Part shown: positions 43,260 to 55,600 of the stretch, in pieces
Position numbering within the stretch: the first letter of the stretch is position 1
Layout: each line of letters begins with the position of its first letter
Origin: Axinella damicornis
Taxonomy: Eukaryota > Porifera > Demospongiae > Axinellida > Axinellidae
Length of the DNA: 64,000 nt
Assembly (NCBI GenBank): GCA_963931865.1
Contig: OZ007510.1
Location: forward strand, 10,861,404 to 10,925,403
Direction of reading: 5' to 3'
The notes under the pieces: model-generated
What the model was told of the DNA's origin: nothing
Seen by the model: the letters and a program-made list of their open reading frames with translations, nothing else
Database searches by the model: none
Program-made: the position numbers and the translations under genes

Positions 43260-44330
43260 CGCTATGGCCTCGGTGGCCTGTTCACATTCAGTGTGGCCTT
43301 GGTGGCCTGTCCACATGGCCTCGGTGGCCTGTTTACATTAAGTGTGGCCTCGGTGGCCTGTTTACATTCATTGTGGCCTCGGTGGCCTGTTCACATTAAG
43401 TGTGGCCTCGGTGGCCTGTTCACATTCATTGTGGCCTCGGTGGCCTGTTCACATTCATTGTGGCCTCGGTGGCCTGTTCACATTCATTGTGGCCTCGGTG
43501 GCCTGTTCACATTCATTGTGGCCTCGGTGGCCTGTTCACATTCATTGTGGCCTCGGTGGCCTGTTCACATTCATTGTGGCCTCGGTGGCCTGTTCACATT
43601 CATTGTGGCCTCGGTGGCCTGTTCACATTCATTGTGGCCTCGGTGGCCTGTTCACATTCAGTGTGGCCTCAGTGGCCTGTTCACATTCATTGTGGCCTCG
43701 GTGGCCTGTTCACATTCATTGTGGCCTCGGTGGCCTGTTCACATTCATTGTGGCCTCGGTGGCCTGTTCACATTAAGTGTGGCCTCGGTGGCCTGTTCAC
43801 ATTCATTGTGGCCTCGGTGGCCTGTTCACATTCATTGTGGCCTCGGTGGCCTGTTCACATTCAGTGTGGCCTCGGTGGCCTGTTCACATTCATTGTGGCC
43901 TCGGTGGCCTGTTCACATTCATTGTGGCCTCGGTGGCCTGTTCACATTCATTGTGGCCTCGGTGGCCTGTTCACATTCATTGTGGCCTCGGTGGCCTGTT
44001 CACATTCATTGTGGCCTCGGTGGCCTGTTCACATTCATTGTGGCCTCGGTGGCCTGTTCACATTCATTGTGGCCTCGGTGGCCTGTTTACATTCATTGTG
44101 GCCTCGGTGGCCTGTTCACATTCATTGTGGCCTCGGTGCCCTGTTCACATTCATTGTGGCCTCGGTGGCCTGTTCACATCAAGTGTGGCCTCGGTGGCCT
44201 GTTCACATTAAGTGTGGCCTCGGTGGCCTGTTCACATTACGCGTGGCCTGTTCACAGTAGTGTGACCTCAGTGGCCTGTTCACATTAAGTGAGGCTTAGG
44301 TGGCCTGTTCACAAGGTGGCTTGTTCACCA
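43260..44330. repeat. 29-bp minisatellite inside the Ngaro element
   Basis: About 34-35 copies of a 29-bp unit (TGGCCTCGGTGGCCTGTTCA plus CATTCATTG), very homogeneous with a few single-base variants, fading at both ends. Each unit contains the interrupted palindrome GGCCTCGGTGGCC. Since 29 is not a multiple of three and the unit has no stop in any plus frame, all three plus frames stay open for hundreds of bases. These are artefacts, not genes. It separates the RNase H region from the recombinase region. Confidence 0.95.
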
Positions 44331-44759
44331 ATATGGCCGCGTTGGCCAATGTGCCTTCAGTGGCCTGTTAACCAGTTGGGGCCTTTGGTGGCCTGAGCAG
44401 TGATGTTGTGGGCCTTGGTGGCCTGGCTTACATTTCATGTTTTGGCGATCATGTGTGCCGTTTTGCAGTATTGGGTTGCCTTGGTGCTCGCTTAAAGTGC
44501 TATACATAGCTAGTGCAGGCTCAGTATTAGCTAGCTAGCTACGGAAAGGCCTTATATATAGCTCTTTATAGCTATGGCTCGGAGTACCCTGATAGACATC
44601 TTAGGTCCCAGTGTGACCTTGGGGTTCATTTTGGCCTCTTGAGGTTTGGTCCAATTTTGACGACCTTGGTGGTCTGGTCTAGTTCCATTTCTATCCCTTG
44701 GATAGGGGGAGTTTTCCCTGTATATTGATATTGTTCCTCCTTATCACTTCAGACATATT

Positions 44760-45740
44760 TCATGTTGGAGTAGGGATAATCTCCAAGATGAGTGGCTGAA
44801 GGAGCTTGCCGATTCCTATGCCTGCTTTAGTGCTACGTGGGAAAGCACCCTCCACTGTTAAGAAATACAGTGGGGCGTTCCTCCGATGGAAGAAATGGGC
44901 TTCCGATAAGCTCGAGATTCAGGTTTTTCCAGCAAAACCTTTCCAGTGGGCCTATATTTGTCCTATTTGATTAACGAATCGAAGACCAGTGGCCCAGTAG
45001 TGGAAGCAGTTAGTGCATTGTATTGGTTCCATCAGTTGTCAACGGTGGAAGATCCTACTGAGCATTGGTCAGGCAGGTGCTTGCTGCATCTAAAAGGATC
45101 TTAGCCCATCAGACTCATAAGAAGGAGTCGTTTACACCTGACATTTTGTCTAAGCTAGTTGATACCTTTGCTGGTCCCAGTGCCTCTCTGTCCGATATCT
45201 GTACTATTGCATTTTGCCTGCTGGGTTTTTTTTTTTCGTTTTGACGAGCTTGCCAAGATAAATGAGTGTGATGTTTGGATTTACGCAGATCACATGGAGC
45301 TCTTCATTGAGTCTAGTAAGACTGACCAGTATTGAGATGGTGCCTGGGTTGTGGTTGCTCGTACCAACACAAAGTGTTGCTCTGTAGCCATGTTGGAGGG
45401 ATACATGTGTATGGCTGCATCCGCTCGTTCCGACGAATGCCTGTTCAGAGGCATTTTGCACACTAGGAATGGTTCCAAGCTTCGTGTCTCAGGTGGTCTC
45501 TCCTATACCCGTGTCAGGGTACTTGTGCTAGAGAAGTTGGAAGCCATTGGTCTAGAAAAACATCAGTTTGGTGTCCACAGCCTCCATTCAGGTGCATGGG
45601 GCTTCAGCCGCTGCTCAGGCTGGTGTGCCAGACAGGTTGTTTAAATGGCACGGACGTTGGAGGAGAGAGAATGCCAAGGATGGGTATATTAAGGACAAGT
45701 TGCAGGATAGATTGTTAGTGTCACGTTCTCTTGGTTTGTA
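44760..45740 (+). pseudogene. Ngaro tyrosine recombinase, degraded
   Basis: The N-terminal part (LADSYACFSATWEST) near 44810 and a stretch LNESKTSGPVVEAVSALYWF-like near 44970-45030 are followed by the catalytic region. YTRVRVLVLEKLEAIGLEK lies near 45505-45560. Then come the HSLHSG block with a one-base frame change, AAAQAGVPDRLFKWHGRW, ENAKDGYI and KDKLQDRLLVSRSLGL, ending near 45738. The H-x-x-R motif appears as HSLH, so a key Arg may be mutated. Several stops are present. In Ngaro elements this enzyme integrates the cDNA circle. Confidence 0.7.
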
Positions 45741-46643
45741 AAGGGTAGCATTTGCCTATTCATTCCCTCTTGTTGTAGCCTCTGTTGCCTGGCCCCACCC
45801 ATTGCGTCTATTTGTGGATTTGACGCATGCGCCTCTAAGATGAGAGATGTATTTTTCTGTCGTTTGAGAGTAGCGAATTAGAAAGAAAATACGCTCTCAT
45901 CGTTGCACGGTATACGCATGCGCATATGTTGCAGCTGGCTGTGAGCAGGTGTGGATGGCGGGTTATTTAAAGGGGGTAAGCATATGTGTTTGTCATTCTC
46001 TCGGCAATTCCAGCCGTGCAAAGCTGTCTTGTTTCATTCTTGGCTATGTTTAGTCATGCAATTTTATTTTCTCTCCTGCCGAGGTACCTGTGCGAGGTAC
46101 CTGTTGTGGATTTGGGAGCTACTTGGAACCTGTGCGTTCTACCATCCATTGTGGCTTTGGGAGCTACTTGGAACCTGTGCGTTCTACCATCCATTGTGGC
46201 TTTGGGAGCTACTTGGAGACACCAGTTGTCATGGTCTTGGTTTTGCTGCATGCATGTCTATTTGGTTGATTGTATTGACCTCTGCACTGGGATGTTTTCG
46301 GTTGGGTTTTTTCCTCCCTCACTGTTTTTCCTTGCTGTCAAGGTTTTTTGGGTGTGTGGAGGTTTTTTCCCCTGAGTGCACTGGCCCTGCACTCTAAATT
46401 AACTGTGCCCACCTTTATTATTGCTGGCCCATCCCAATTTGTTTGATTTTGCATTGATATTTGCTGTTGTGTTGTGCTGTAGGTTTGGCGTGCTAGTGCT
46501 GTCGTATTGTACTGTGGTGTTGTACTGTGGTGTTGTACTGTGGTGTAGTTGGGCACTTTCATGCTTTGCCGGCTCTCTCTGTTGCCTGGCCCCACCCATT
46601 GCGTCTATTTGTGGATTTGACGCATGCGCCTCTAAGATGAGAG

Positions 46644-46745
46644 CCTGTGATTCCAGTCACCGACGCCTATCCAGCGCTCCTGAGGCTTACACTTCGGTGT
46701 CTGACCTGTCACGGAGGGGTAGGTGTGTTGCTAGGTTGTATTTTT
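46644..46745 (+). mobile_element. SINE, 3' part (after Ngaro insertion)
   Basis: Resumes exactly where the 5' half stopped (CCTGTGATTCCAGTCACCG) and runs into the T-rich tail. Same sequence as 33297-33400. Confidence 0.7.
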
Positions 46746-47055
46746 TTCTTTTTTTTTCCCCTTTTTTTTTCTTTTGGTTGAGTGTTCATTCAGGGCTGCT
46801 ATATATAGTATAAGTATAGCTTATTCTTTTTTTTCTTTTCTTTTTTTCCCCCCTTTCTTTTTTTGTCCTTTTGGGTGTGTTCAATCGGGGCTGCTAGACT
46901 ATATAGGCTTATTCTTTTTTTTTTTTTTCCTTTTCTTTTTTTTCTTTTGGGTGTGTTCATTCACGACTGCTACAAGTAGACTATATATAGGCTTATTTTA
47001 ACCCCCTTTCTTTTGGGTGTGTTCATTCGGGGCTGCAACAAGTATAGGCTTATTC
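46740..47055. repeat. T-rich tandem repeat, unit 2 copy
   Basis: Paralogue of 33395-33735; T runs differ in length. Confidence 0.8.
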
Positions 47056-48030
47056 TCCCTTCAGCTGATTTTGCTGTTCCTCTATATTAGTGTACTCTAT
47101 ATACATTGCAATAATTATTGTTTCCTTTCACATGACTTATAGTCATGCATATCCCCGCCCACACTAGGAGATTTTCTATTCGGCTATAGCACGTTTACTC
47201 ACACAATCATAACATAGCCATGCACAGATCGTGCTTTACGTTGCAAGTCATAAAACCTGGCCGGCCCCTAGTAACAGTATTGCCGGATCGAGGTCCGAGC
47301 CAGGGACTCTCCATGTGTGTGGGCCACCTATGTCTGGCCCATGGGGAGTAAACACAGGACCTAATTATCACTGCAGCTGTCATCGTCTGAAGTACATTCT
47401 GATATGAGTTAGCATGCAACTAATAATTTCAGGGTGCAGGTTAGTCTTGTCAGGTAAATTGTCTGATGCCATTGTACGACCTCAGTTTCAGCTGAAGATT
47501 AAAAACATGCACCGTCCAGCCTGTACAGCTATATATGGAGTTAGGTAAGAGAAAGGTAACATTAAATTTTATACTTTGTGAATGATGTATGACTTGCAAC
47601 TTTGGGGCACCTGCAAATTAATTTTAACTGCATGCCTGTATGAAAAGACTAGCACCACTTCCACTTAAACCCATATCGATCATTATGCAGAATTTAAGTA
47701 TAGGCTGTGCACGCCAAAAGCCCTTTCAGTTCTGAAAGTGGGTATATGTATCACCTCATTAATCGGAAACAACTATCCACGCAAATTATTGATGTTGTGA
47801 CCATCTAGCCTTGTTCCCAGGCTCCGGGCCCCCTGTGCGTGTGGTGAAGAAAAAGACAGCGTGCGCAGAGGAGCCTGTGAATGAGGCTAGTGACCATCCA
47901 CTTGAACCACTTTTCATCATGCACCCAAAGTTATCACCATATATGGTTGACCAAAACATTTATGTAGTGGAAGTCATGTGATATAATTATGCATGATTGA
48001 AGTTTGTGGTGTCAGTTGCTGGATGATATG
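47056..48030. other. Non-coding end of duplication unit 2
   Basis: Collinear with about 33736-34490 but with an extra 200-bp block near 47445-47640 that unit 1 lacks. Contains the MITE at 47806. No gene was recognised. Confidence 0.5.
47806..47889. mobile_element. TAGCC-family MITE, unit 2 copy
   Basis: Paralogue of 34290-34363 with substitutions in the loop; the 9-bp GTGACCATC flank is conserved. Confidence 0.8.
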
Positions 48031-48090
48031 AATTAGGAACTTCCTAATTGTCTTAGGAATTGTCATAGGAATCTTGCCTATTCCTGTGTA

Positions 48091-48298
48091 TCCTTATGTA
48101 TCCTTGCATCGAAACATCATAATTATTCCTTTGAGATTTCTTGCTCTGATACATCAGGATACGTCTTATTTTTTGCTGTGTCCAGATATTATCCTTATGT
48201 ATCCTTGCATCGAAACATCATAATATTATTTCCTTTGAGATTTCTTGCTCTGATACATCAGGATACGTCTTATATTTTTTGCTGTGTCCAGATATTAT
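48091..48298. repeat. 101-bp tandem duplication
   Basis: Two copies of a unit starting TCCTTATGTATCCTTGCATC and ending GCTGTGTCCAGATATTAT, differing by a few small A/T indels. Confidence 0.9.
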
Positions 48299-49223
48299 GC
48301 ATGGTCTATGTTGTTACCACCAAAATGGTACTGTAGTGTAGACTAGAACAAATTTAACTAGCAAGTAGTCTGACTGCACATTTATAATAAGTAAACGGAC
48401 AAAAACGGAAACAGGACCGGCTAATGAGTGCACAATTATGCATGTCTATGACACCAAGGTTTTGTATAGAACTTATAATTGTGTCTTCTGGGGTGGACAT
48501 CCCACCATATATATGCAAAACCAATCTGATCGAGTGTTTAGTAGGCCATGGCCAGATACTACATGTTTCTGTATATTGTACCAGCTGGAAATTCCACTTT
48601 CATTCCAGTGTTATGATCCAGTATTCAACAGATTCTAAACCAACATGCAACAGCTGTCTTTCCTTCATGCAGACTCCAGTACAAGCTGATCAGGTATAGC
48701 TGCAGGACAGTTCCTTGAATTTCTGTTTCATGAGACTGCATACATTACAATCATGCACTCTAGTCGATATTGAGATAAACATAATTGTTTTCATTGGAAT
48801 ACAGAAAAGGTAGCAATATTTCCACAGTCATGTAGTCACTTATACACTTGACTTCACTTGGACGAATGCCTGTACATTGCGGTATACAAACAAAACTTCA
48901 ATAAGAGAGATCTGAGTCATGAATACCAAATACACAGATCATACCGTAGGGCATAAGGGTTTAATTTGTGGCGATAAGACAATCTTGTGATTTATACGTA
49001 TATTGCTTGTCTGCCTGTACACACTCTGTGGGCTTAATTCACAGAATTGCTGGAGCTAGAATCCTCATGGTTATTGATTTGTGGTTCTCTGATGACTGGA
49101 CATGTAAAAAAAAAACCTCACAAACATATAACCTGCCCTCATTGACTTGAATGTGACAGTAGCCATATAACTTTGATCACTGAGGAGTGAATTTCGAAGA
49201 TAAGGACCAGTATATGTAATATT
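48299..49223. other. Intergenic stretch without recognisable gene
   Basis: Between the segmental duplication and gene 2. No convincing exon or repeat. A terminal exon for gene 2 might lie here on the minus strand but was not found. Confidence 0.45.
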
Positions 49224-49379
49224 CAGTTTGCAGTGCATTACGGGGCTTTATGCATGATCAGGGACAATATAGTTAACGGTTGAGGGCGAGATAATATGTA
49301 CAAGCCAAAGGCAAGTGCATTATCTGCCTGAGGCTGTTATAACCCGAGTGCACTAAATCCCATAATGCACTGCAAACTG
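49224..49379. mobile_element. 156-bp foldback MITE
   Basis: Ends CAGTTTGCAGTGCATTACGG and complement with one or two mismatches. No convincing target duplication; superfamily not assigned. Confidence 0.65.
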
Positions 49380-49612
49380 GTATCTAAACTGCTACCCACA
49401 GACCCGAAACAGGCATTGGTCCTTGAAAAGTGTGCATTAAGCGATTTAAGTGATTCTGATTCGTTGAGGGTCACGTAAGTAGCACTAAATAACTTTTAGC
49501 AGTTTAGCAGTGGAACAGTTTGAACCATGATGGATGAAACCTCACATTGTTTGGGGTGTTGCACTACAGAAATTGACTAACACTATCTTAATTGACATGT
49601 TACCATGGTTAC

Positions 49613-52600
49613 TCAATGGCTTACCCTGCAGAGGGGGCACTTCTTTACTCTCCCTGCACATTGACTGCACATTGTTGTGTGGCCACATGGTTCAAAGCGA
49701 ATATTGGGTATGACATCCTCACACAAAAAACAGAGTTTATTCTCTTGCATGTCTTTCTCATCATTTGGATCACAAACATCCCCTTTCCTCGAGGAGTGGT
49801 CTTTGTCTTGCTGTTTTTCAGTCAAATCGCTTTGCACACCCTTGTCCTTGGTTAAAGCTTTTGAGGTAAGGTTCACTTTTGATATGGTTGGATGTGACGG
49901 TGTGGGTACATCAGCTGGTGGTTGTGTAGTGTCATGTGTACTCCTTTCCACAAGTTTAGATGATCCACTATAATCAGCAGTAGTAGGTTCGGTTTTCCTG
50001 GCTTCAGTTCTTAGTTCCTTCATACGTATACAATGAAGAAAGAATTTTAGTCAACCTGGAACTCATCACCACAATCATGCATACTAATAGTGTATTGAAT
50101 GCCTCAGTAAATAAATTCACTTACATGTTGGGGAGGCTGTCCTTGTACAGGAGTGAAACGTGGCAAGCTGCCTCTAAATGAACTTTGACTGATTTAAACA
50201 ACAATGAGAGTAAGTTCACAGGACCAGTAATGAGGGAATGATAATAGGATAACTCACTTCTTTTCTTGGTAGTAGGATTTAAGCAATGAAGCTACGTCTG
50301 GTGCACAGGTGTGAAGAGGAGTCAAACCATTCATATTCCGAGCATTCAGGTCTGCTCCTTCTCTCAGGAGGAAGCAGGCCACGACGACATACGGGGGAAT
50401 AGAGCTTTGGTTCTTTTTCAACCGGCTCAGACGGTCATGAACCTACAAAGAAAAACTGTGTCATCAAGAATCCTAGCCTCATCCCCAGACTACCCTATCC
50501 ATGCACACAGGGTTTATTTCAGGAAATGTCACGGGGGGGGTGATTGAATAGTGCATTTAGAGGGGTCTGGGTTTGAAATCTCTAAGGGGGGGGGGGGGGG
50601 GGGGGTGGTGATTGAATAGTGCATTTAGAGGGGTCTGGGTTTGAAATCTCTAAGGGGGGGGGGGGGGGGGGGGGGGGGGTGAATGCCCCCCCCCCCAAAA
50701 AAAAGAAACCTTGCATGCACATACAGTGTACACTATAGGAGCAGCCTGGGAATGAGGCTAAACCTACATGCATGGTACTTTACTGTGAGGAGGATAGGTA
50801 ATACCTTCAACATTTCTGGTGTTGACTGGCACAATGGTCTCATATTCTTTAGCCCCACGATGACATGCAGCGGAGTGTTCCCATCTAGAGTCACTGCACT
50901 GACACTAGCACCATAACCAACTATATGTTCCACTATTCTTGAGTGACCTTCCACGGCTGCAACATACAGCGGTGTGTGTCCAACAACATTCCTAGCATCA
51001 AGATCACTACTGTCCTGCAGGAATGAAACAAGGTTTAATGACATTCAGGAAGTGTAACAGCCATGAATTAATTATTGGATATACTGAGCTGGACAACAAA
51101 GTATGATGAGTTTGTCAGTTGTAACAAAGAACTGTTAAGCTCACCATGGAAGCAAGAAAGCAGAGAATGTCACAGTGGTCATTAGCAGCTGCAATATGGA
51201 GTGCAGAGTGCCCATCGTCAGACTTCAACATGTTGACATGGCGTGGAAATCGTTCCATGAACAGCTCCATTGCACTATTATCGTGTCCAGATGGACCATG
51301 GTAAGAAGTACATGAGGACGGTTTCAGCTACACAATACACAGCATTATACTACCAAAGAAGTTGAACACAACACTGTGAATGCCTTCTACATATGCTCTC
51401 TGGAAAAATCAACCATCTGGGATAAACAATGAATTCATGTTACGTGAGTTTAATGTTCAGTGCTTCATGATCATGCACATAATTATTTTGATTGCACGCT
51501 GTACTTCTAATGCTCACAGTGAGTGAATGCATAGGACTGTAAATGTTTTGGATGCACCAGTAATAGCTATTGTAGCTAAATGTGTGTCCCTTGCTATTGC
51601 ATAAAGTCTTTATCTTGTTAAAAAAAAAAAATTAAAAAAAAGGACTTCCACTCTGTAACTTGAGATTCTAGTATGCATACTCGTGTGCTATCGTTATTTC
51701 ACGTTGTAGATTGGAAGTCCTACGTGTTCCAGATTTACGCACGTTTGCCCATACAATTGAAATAAACGTCTGTATTGACCAGATTAAATGCCCATAACTC
51801 TGGACTGATACGTCAGATTTGAAAGTACCACTGTGATCAGCAGTGAATGGGCTCTCTGGTGGCGTACTTTTCACAAAAAAGTAGTAGATGGCCGGTTTTC
51901 CCAGAGAGGGTCACATATCTCATGCATGACCATTTTATGATCTTATTAATTGGAGATTAGAGTTTCACAGGTATAGTAGTATACACACACTTACGGGAAG
52001 AAAGCATTCCTTGCAGCCTCCAGAATGGGTGTGAAGTAATCCTCATTGAACACTGTAGGGTCAGCTCCTGCATCCAACAGGATGGCCACTGATCTACTCT
52101 GATGCTTCTTCACTGCACGATGAAGTGCAGTGTCACCCTCAAAATCCTATGAGGAAGCAGAATATCTTGCACACACACATATGTGTAATCTGATAGGATA
52201 CTGAGCAGACAGCAACTGATCATTTCTAGTCTAGCAATACATAGCAAGTGGAAGATCTCTAACAATAGCGATCCCGGAGTTCATCTCTCAGCACCATCAC
52301 AGTAATTCACCTGGGAATCCAGATGTATATTAGGGTGTTTTACAAACAGTCTCAAGATCCTACAGTGCCCGACAATCGCAGCCACTTCAAGGGGAGTGAA
52401 TCCCAGGGCGTTCTTGCGGTTAACGTCAGCACCAGCATTAATCAATATCCATGCTGCTTGTTCATCATTGCTGCATGTGAAAGGGTTAAAGCAATAAGGC
52501 CTCAATCCATATACTATGTCACAGTCAAGCAATGAAAGCCTGGACGGAGGGCTGGGAACATGATTATCAGCACATCAACAAATCCATTTCCATTTAAACA

Positions 52601-55600
52601 CTCATTAAAGATGTTTGAATGCTTACTGGTGTGCGCAGGTATGCAGTGGTGTATCACCATCAGTATCCCCCTGCAAGATATGCACCACAATAAGGTAGTT
52701 TTCATTTGGCTTGATATCAGGTATAGCACTAACCACATCCACATTGGAGGTATATTGGAGTAAGGTCTTGAGTACATTAACCTGCCCGTCTGCAATGGCA
52801 ACATGAAGAGGCGACTTTCCAAGCAACTTCATATTTACCTGCAAAATGTATTATTACAAAGTGAGACACTAATATTAAAATAATGTGCCATTTCAATTTC
52901 CAGACATCATATCCATACAGGGCGCACCTCAGAAGGGTTCTTATCCAGGAAGTTCCTCACTGCAGTAGTACTGCCAAGCATTATGACATGCATAAAGATC
53001 TCTGGAGTGAGTTGCTCCACCGAGGAGAGCATTTCTAGGTTGGGACCGTCAACTGAAGAAGTAACTGCACCAAATGGAACAAGACGTTAGCGTGATGAAA
53101 CCGCATTCTCTGGCCAATAAGGACCCATGCATCGAGAGTCTTTCATCACCTTTAGATGCATGTTCATCAGCAGCAGGAAGCAGACATGCAGGATTATAAT
53201 TCCACCGCCTCCCACCGACCACCACAATGATACGACCATCATCAAGTATACGGATCACCCGCCCAAACTGACCTGGAGACTAGATACAAAAGATAACTAT
53301 AACCATAATGATGAATTCCACACATAGGTTATGCAATGATGTATCCACGCCTGGTCTTGATTTGTGGCCTATATAGGCTGGTGATATACTGCACAAGGCT
53401 ACTTAATAATAGATTGTTATTGCAAGGCATGGTATACAGGAGATTAGAAGCTAAGGTGGTCAAAGCAGATATGTCACGTTGGGTATGTAACTGCAGTGTA
53501 AACGTATGTGACTACAATTAGCTATACTGATATGCAAACACGTATCAGCATGTATTACACTTACACTCAGCACTTGTAGCTAACCCACTTGGCTTCCTGT
53601 TCATGTTCTTACCAGTGCCATGTCGTCATTCCATTCACCAATGTTCGTTTGCAAGCGATGTAGCTCAGCAAGGTCATCAAGAACACAAACCACATCCCCA
53701 GTTTCAAACAGTGGTAAATCCACCTGCATGGGACGGCCAGGTAGAGATATATGTATGATTTCTACCTCTACTTCATGACACTCCTGCTTTGAATTTGAAA
53801 CGCAAGATTAGCGTACTTGTCTTCCTTTTCCATCACTAACCACATCAATTACAAGTGTTCAGAAGTTGTGTAAGCAAATACTGAATTGGAACTTTTCTCT
53901 TTACCGAACTACAGAACACTAACTTTCTATACACACCTCACCTTGGTTAAGACATCAGGATTGAAGCGGAGCACAACGTCACTCCTATACCACACAAGAA
54001 TGTCCCCAGGATCCTTACACATAACCGTGTTCACAACACCGACGTGGCTAAGGAACTGCATGCATCATACAGAAGAGGTATTGTACTGATAATCACCAAA
54101 TCCTCACTATACCGTATCTGGAAATTTTGGCAGCAATTAAATTTGGCGAAATCGCCTGAAATGGCTCGGTATAACATTTGGCAAATTTAAAATATTGTCA
54201 GAAAAGTATGACGTAACCATGTGCACCGCGATTGCGCGAGCAAGCATGATGTGATGACTTGTACACAAGATTGAGAAACCCCGACCCAAGGACGAAGATG
54301 AACGAATTGGAGAGCAGTGTTGTCACCATCATGTTCTCAATGGCATCTGGAGGACCACAATCGGTGAACAGCTATACGGGGGTCATCAGGTCAGCACTGT
54401 CCAGGATGCGTACACTGTGGCAGTAATGCACGACACAGGTACACAGTAGGCCATGACCTTGATAATAATTTCAGCAGCCTGTATGCTTTAATTCAGTGCA
54501 CCTCTGTGAAGTAGTAGGTGCTTCTCCGTATCTCGCCGCGCGTGCCGACAGTCGATCTGGCTGGTCATTTAATTTGGTGATATTTTAATTTGGCAACTGA
54601 CTTCCAAATCACCAAATCTGAAGCGGTCGCCAAGATTCCCGGTATACGGTAGTTTACATATACATAGGATTGCCTTCGCCATGCAGCGAACGTCTTAGTT
54701 GTCCTAACCACCATAATTTAGTCGTAGCTACATAACAAAGCAATTACTGATTGTGGGGTTGACTTATTTCACCACAACCCGAATAACAAGTGAGTCTTTA
54801 AAAGACTTGATGTGTCTCGGCACGACTTGGTATCAGCTAGAATCATGCAGAGGACATGGCAGCTGCTTAACCCTTTATTATGACTGCAAAATCTGTTAGC
54901 TATGAGACTTTCAGCTTAAGTGAGCGTCAATATCCTTGGAGGTTCTGTGTGAGCAAGGGGTGGGTCAGGAATGTTCACCCAAAGGGTGAAAGCAGTATGG
55001 TCGTGTCTGGGCTTGATGTTTAGTCAACACCTTGGCCAATTCTTTCAGCACTTATCTATAGGCCTATAGCTAGCTAGCTAGCTAGAGCTGAGTGAGCTTT
55101 AGTATGCACTTGGGATGGCTGAGTGCAGCACACTGGATGGGTGAGTATTCATTGTCCTGAATTAAGTATTAGAGCTACGTAGCAGCAGTCTTGGTAAGAG
55201 GATTCATGAGCAGCCATGCAAACCCATAATCATATTTGAAGATCTAGTTGCACGTTATAAATACGTTTGACACCCTATTAAGGGTGTAGAGCATGCATGC
55301 AGCACTTGCGCGGGCGCATTGCGAAAAGCGACGTACGTACCACGTACCACGTACCACGTACGTACCTACGCATCCAGCACTGTGTCTCGGCACTTCGGTG
55401 CCGAGACAAAAAATAATGTTTCAACAAACTGCACTTACTGGGACCATGAAGTCATTCCACCCACCGTGGCCTTCCTGCATTAGTTTAACAAGTTCGAACT
55501 CAAGCTCAACTTTCACTTGGTCTCCTGCTACAAGTTCACCATCCCTGGATGACTCATATGGTGTACCTATGCATACATGTAGGTGCATGCAGTCATACTA

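Larger units (their letters stand above)
40605..46643 (+). mobile_element. Ngaro-type tyrosine-recombinase retrotransposon
   Basis: The 6039-bp insertion has split direct repeats: A1 40605-40793, B1 45780-45846, A2 45847-46035, B2 46577-46643. B1 directly abuts A2, and the element starts with A (ATGTATTTTTCTG) and ends with B (CTAAGATGAGAG). Order A1-coding-B1-A2-B2 is the signature of Ngaro elements in the DIRS group, which integrate through a tyrosine recombinase without target duplication. Here there is no duplication, and the paralogous SINE at 33296/33297 is the empty site. About 541 bp of non-repeated sequence separates A2 from B2, which is unusual. Coding parts are decayed, so this copy is non-autonomous now. 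Confidence 0.88.
34491..48030. repeat. Tandem segmental duplication, unit 2
   Basis: Second copy of the 27480-34490 unit, about 13.5 kb long. The Ngaro element (6039 bp) and hAT derivative (403 bp) account for nearly all of the extra length. It ends near 48030 (GTCAGTTGCTGGATGATATG, followed by unrelated AATTAGGAACTTCC), matching the end of unit 1 at about 34490. Confidence 0.9.

Noticed and set aside
43224..44288. Repetitive frame of 354 codons and its two overlapping companions
   Set aside because: All arise from the 29-bp minisatellite that is open in three frames; there is no start context, domain or splice signal.
48660..48700. Possible stray copy of the gene 1 terminal exon (CAG then ACTCCAGTACAAGCTGATC)
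   Set aside because: Similarity to ACTCCAATCCAAGCTGTTATC is short, the strand is opposite to gene 2, and no RING exon precedes it; chance resemblance is likely.
53049..53258. Minus-strand frame beginning [19 protein letters not shown] treated as its own gene
   Set aside because: It is exon 10 of gene 2 read through into the intron; the correct exon is 53150-53279.
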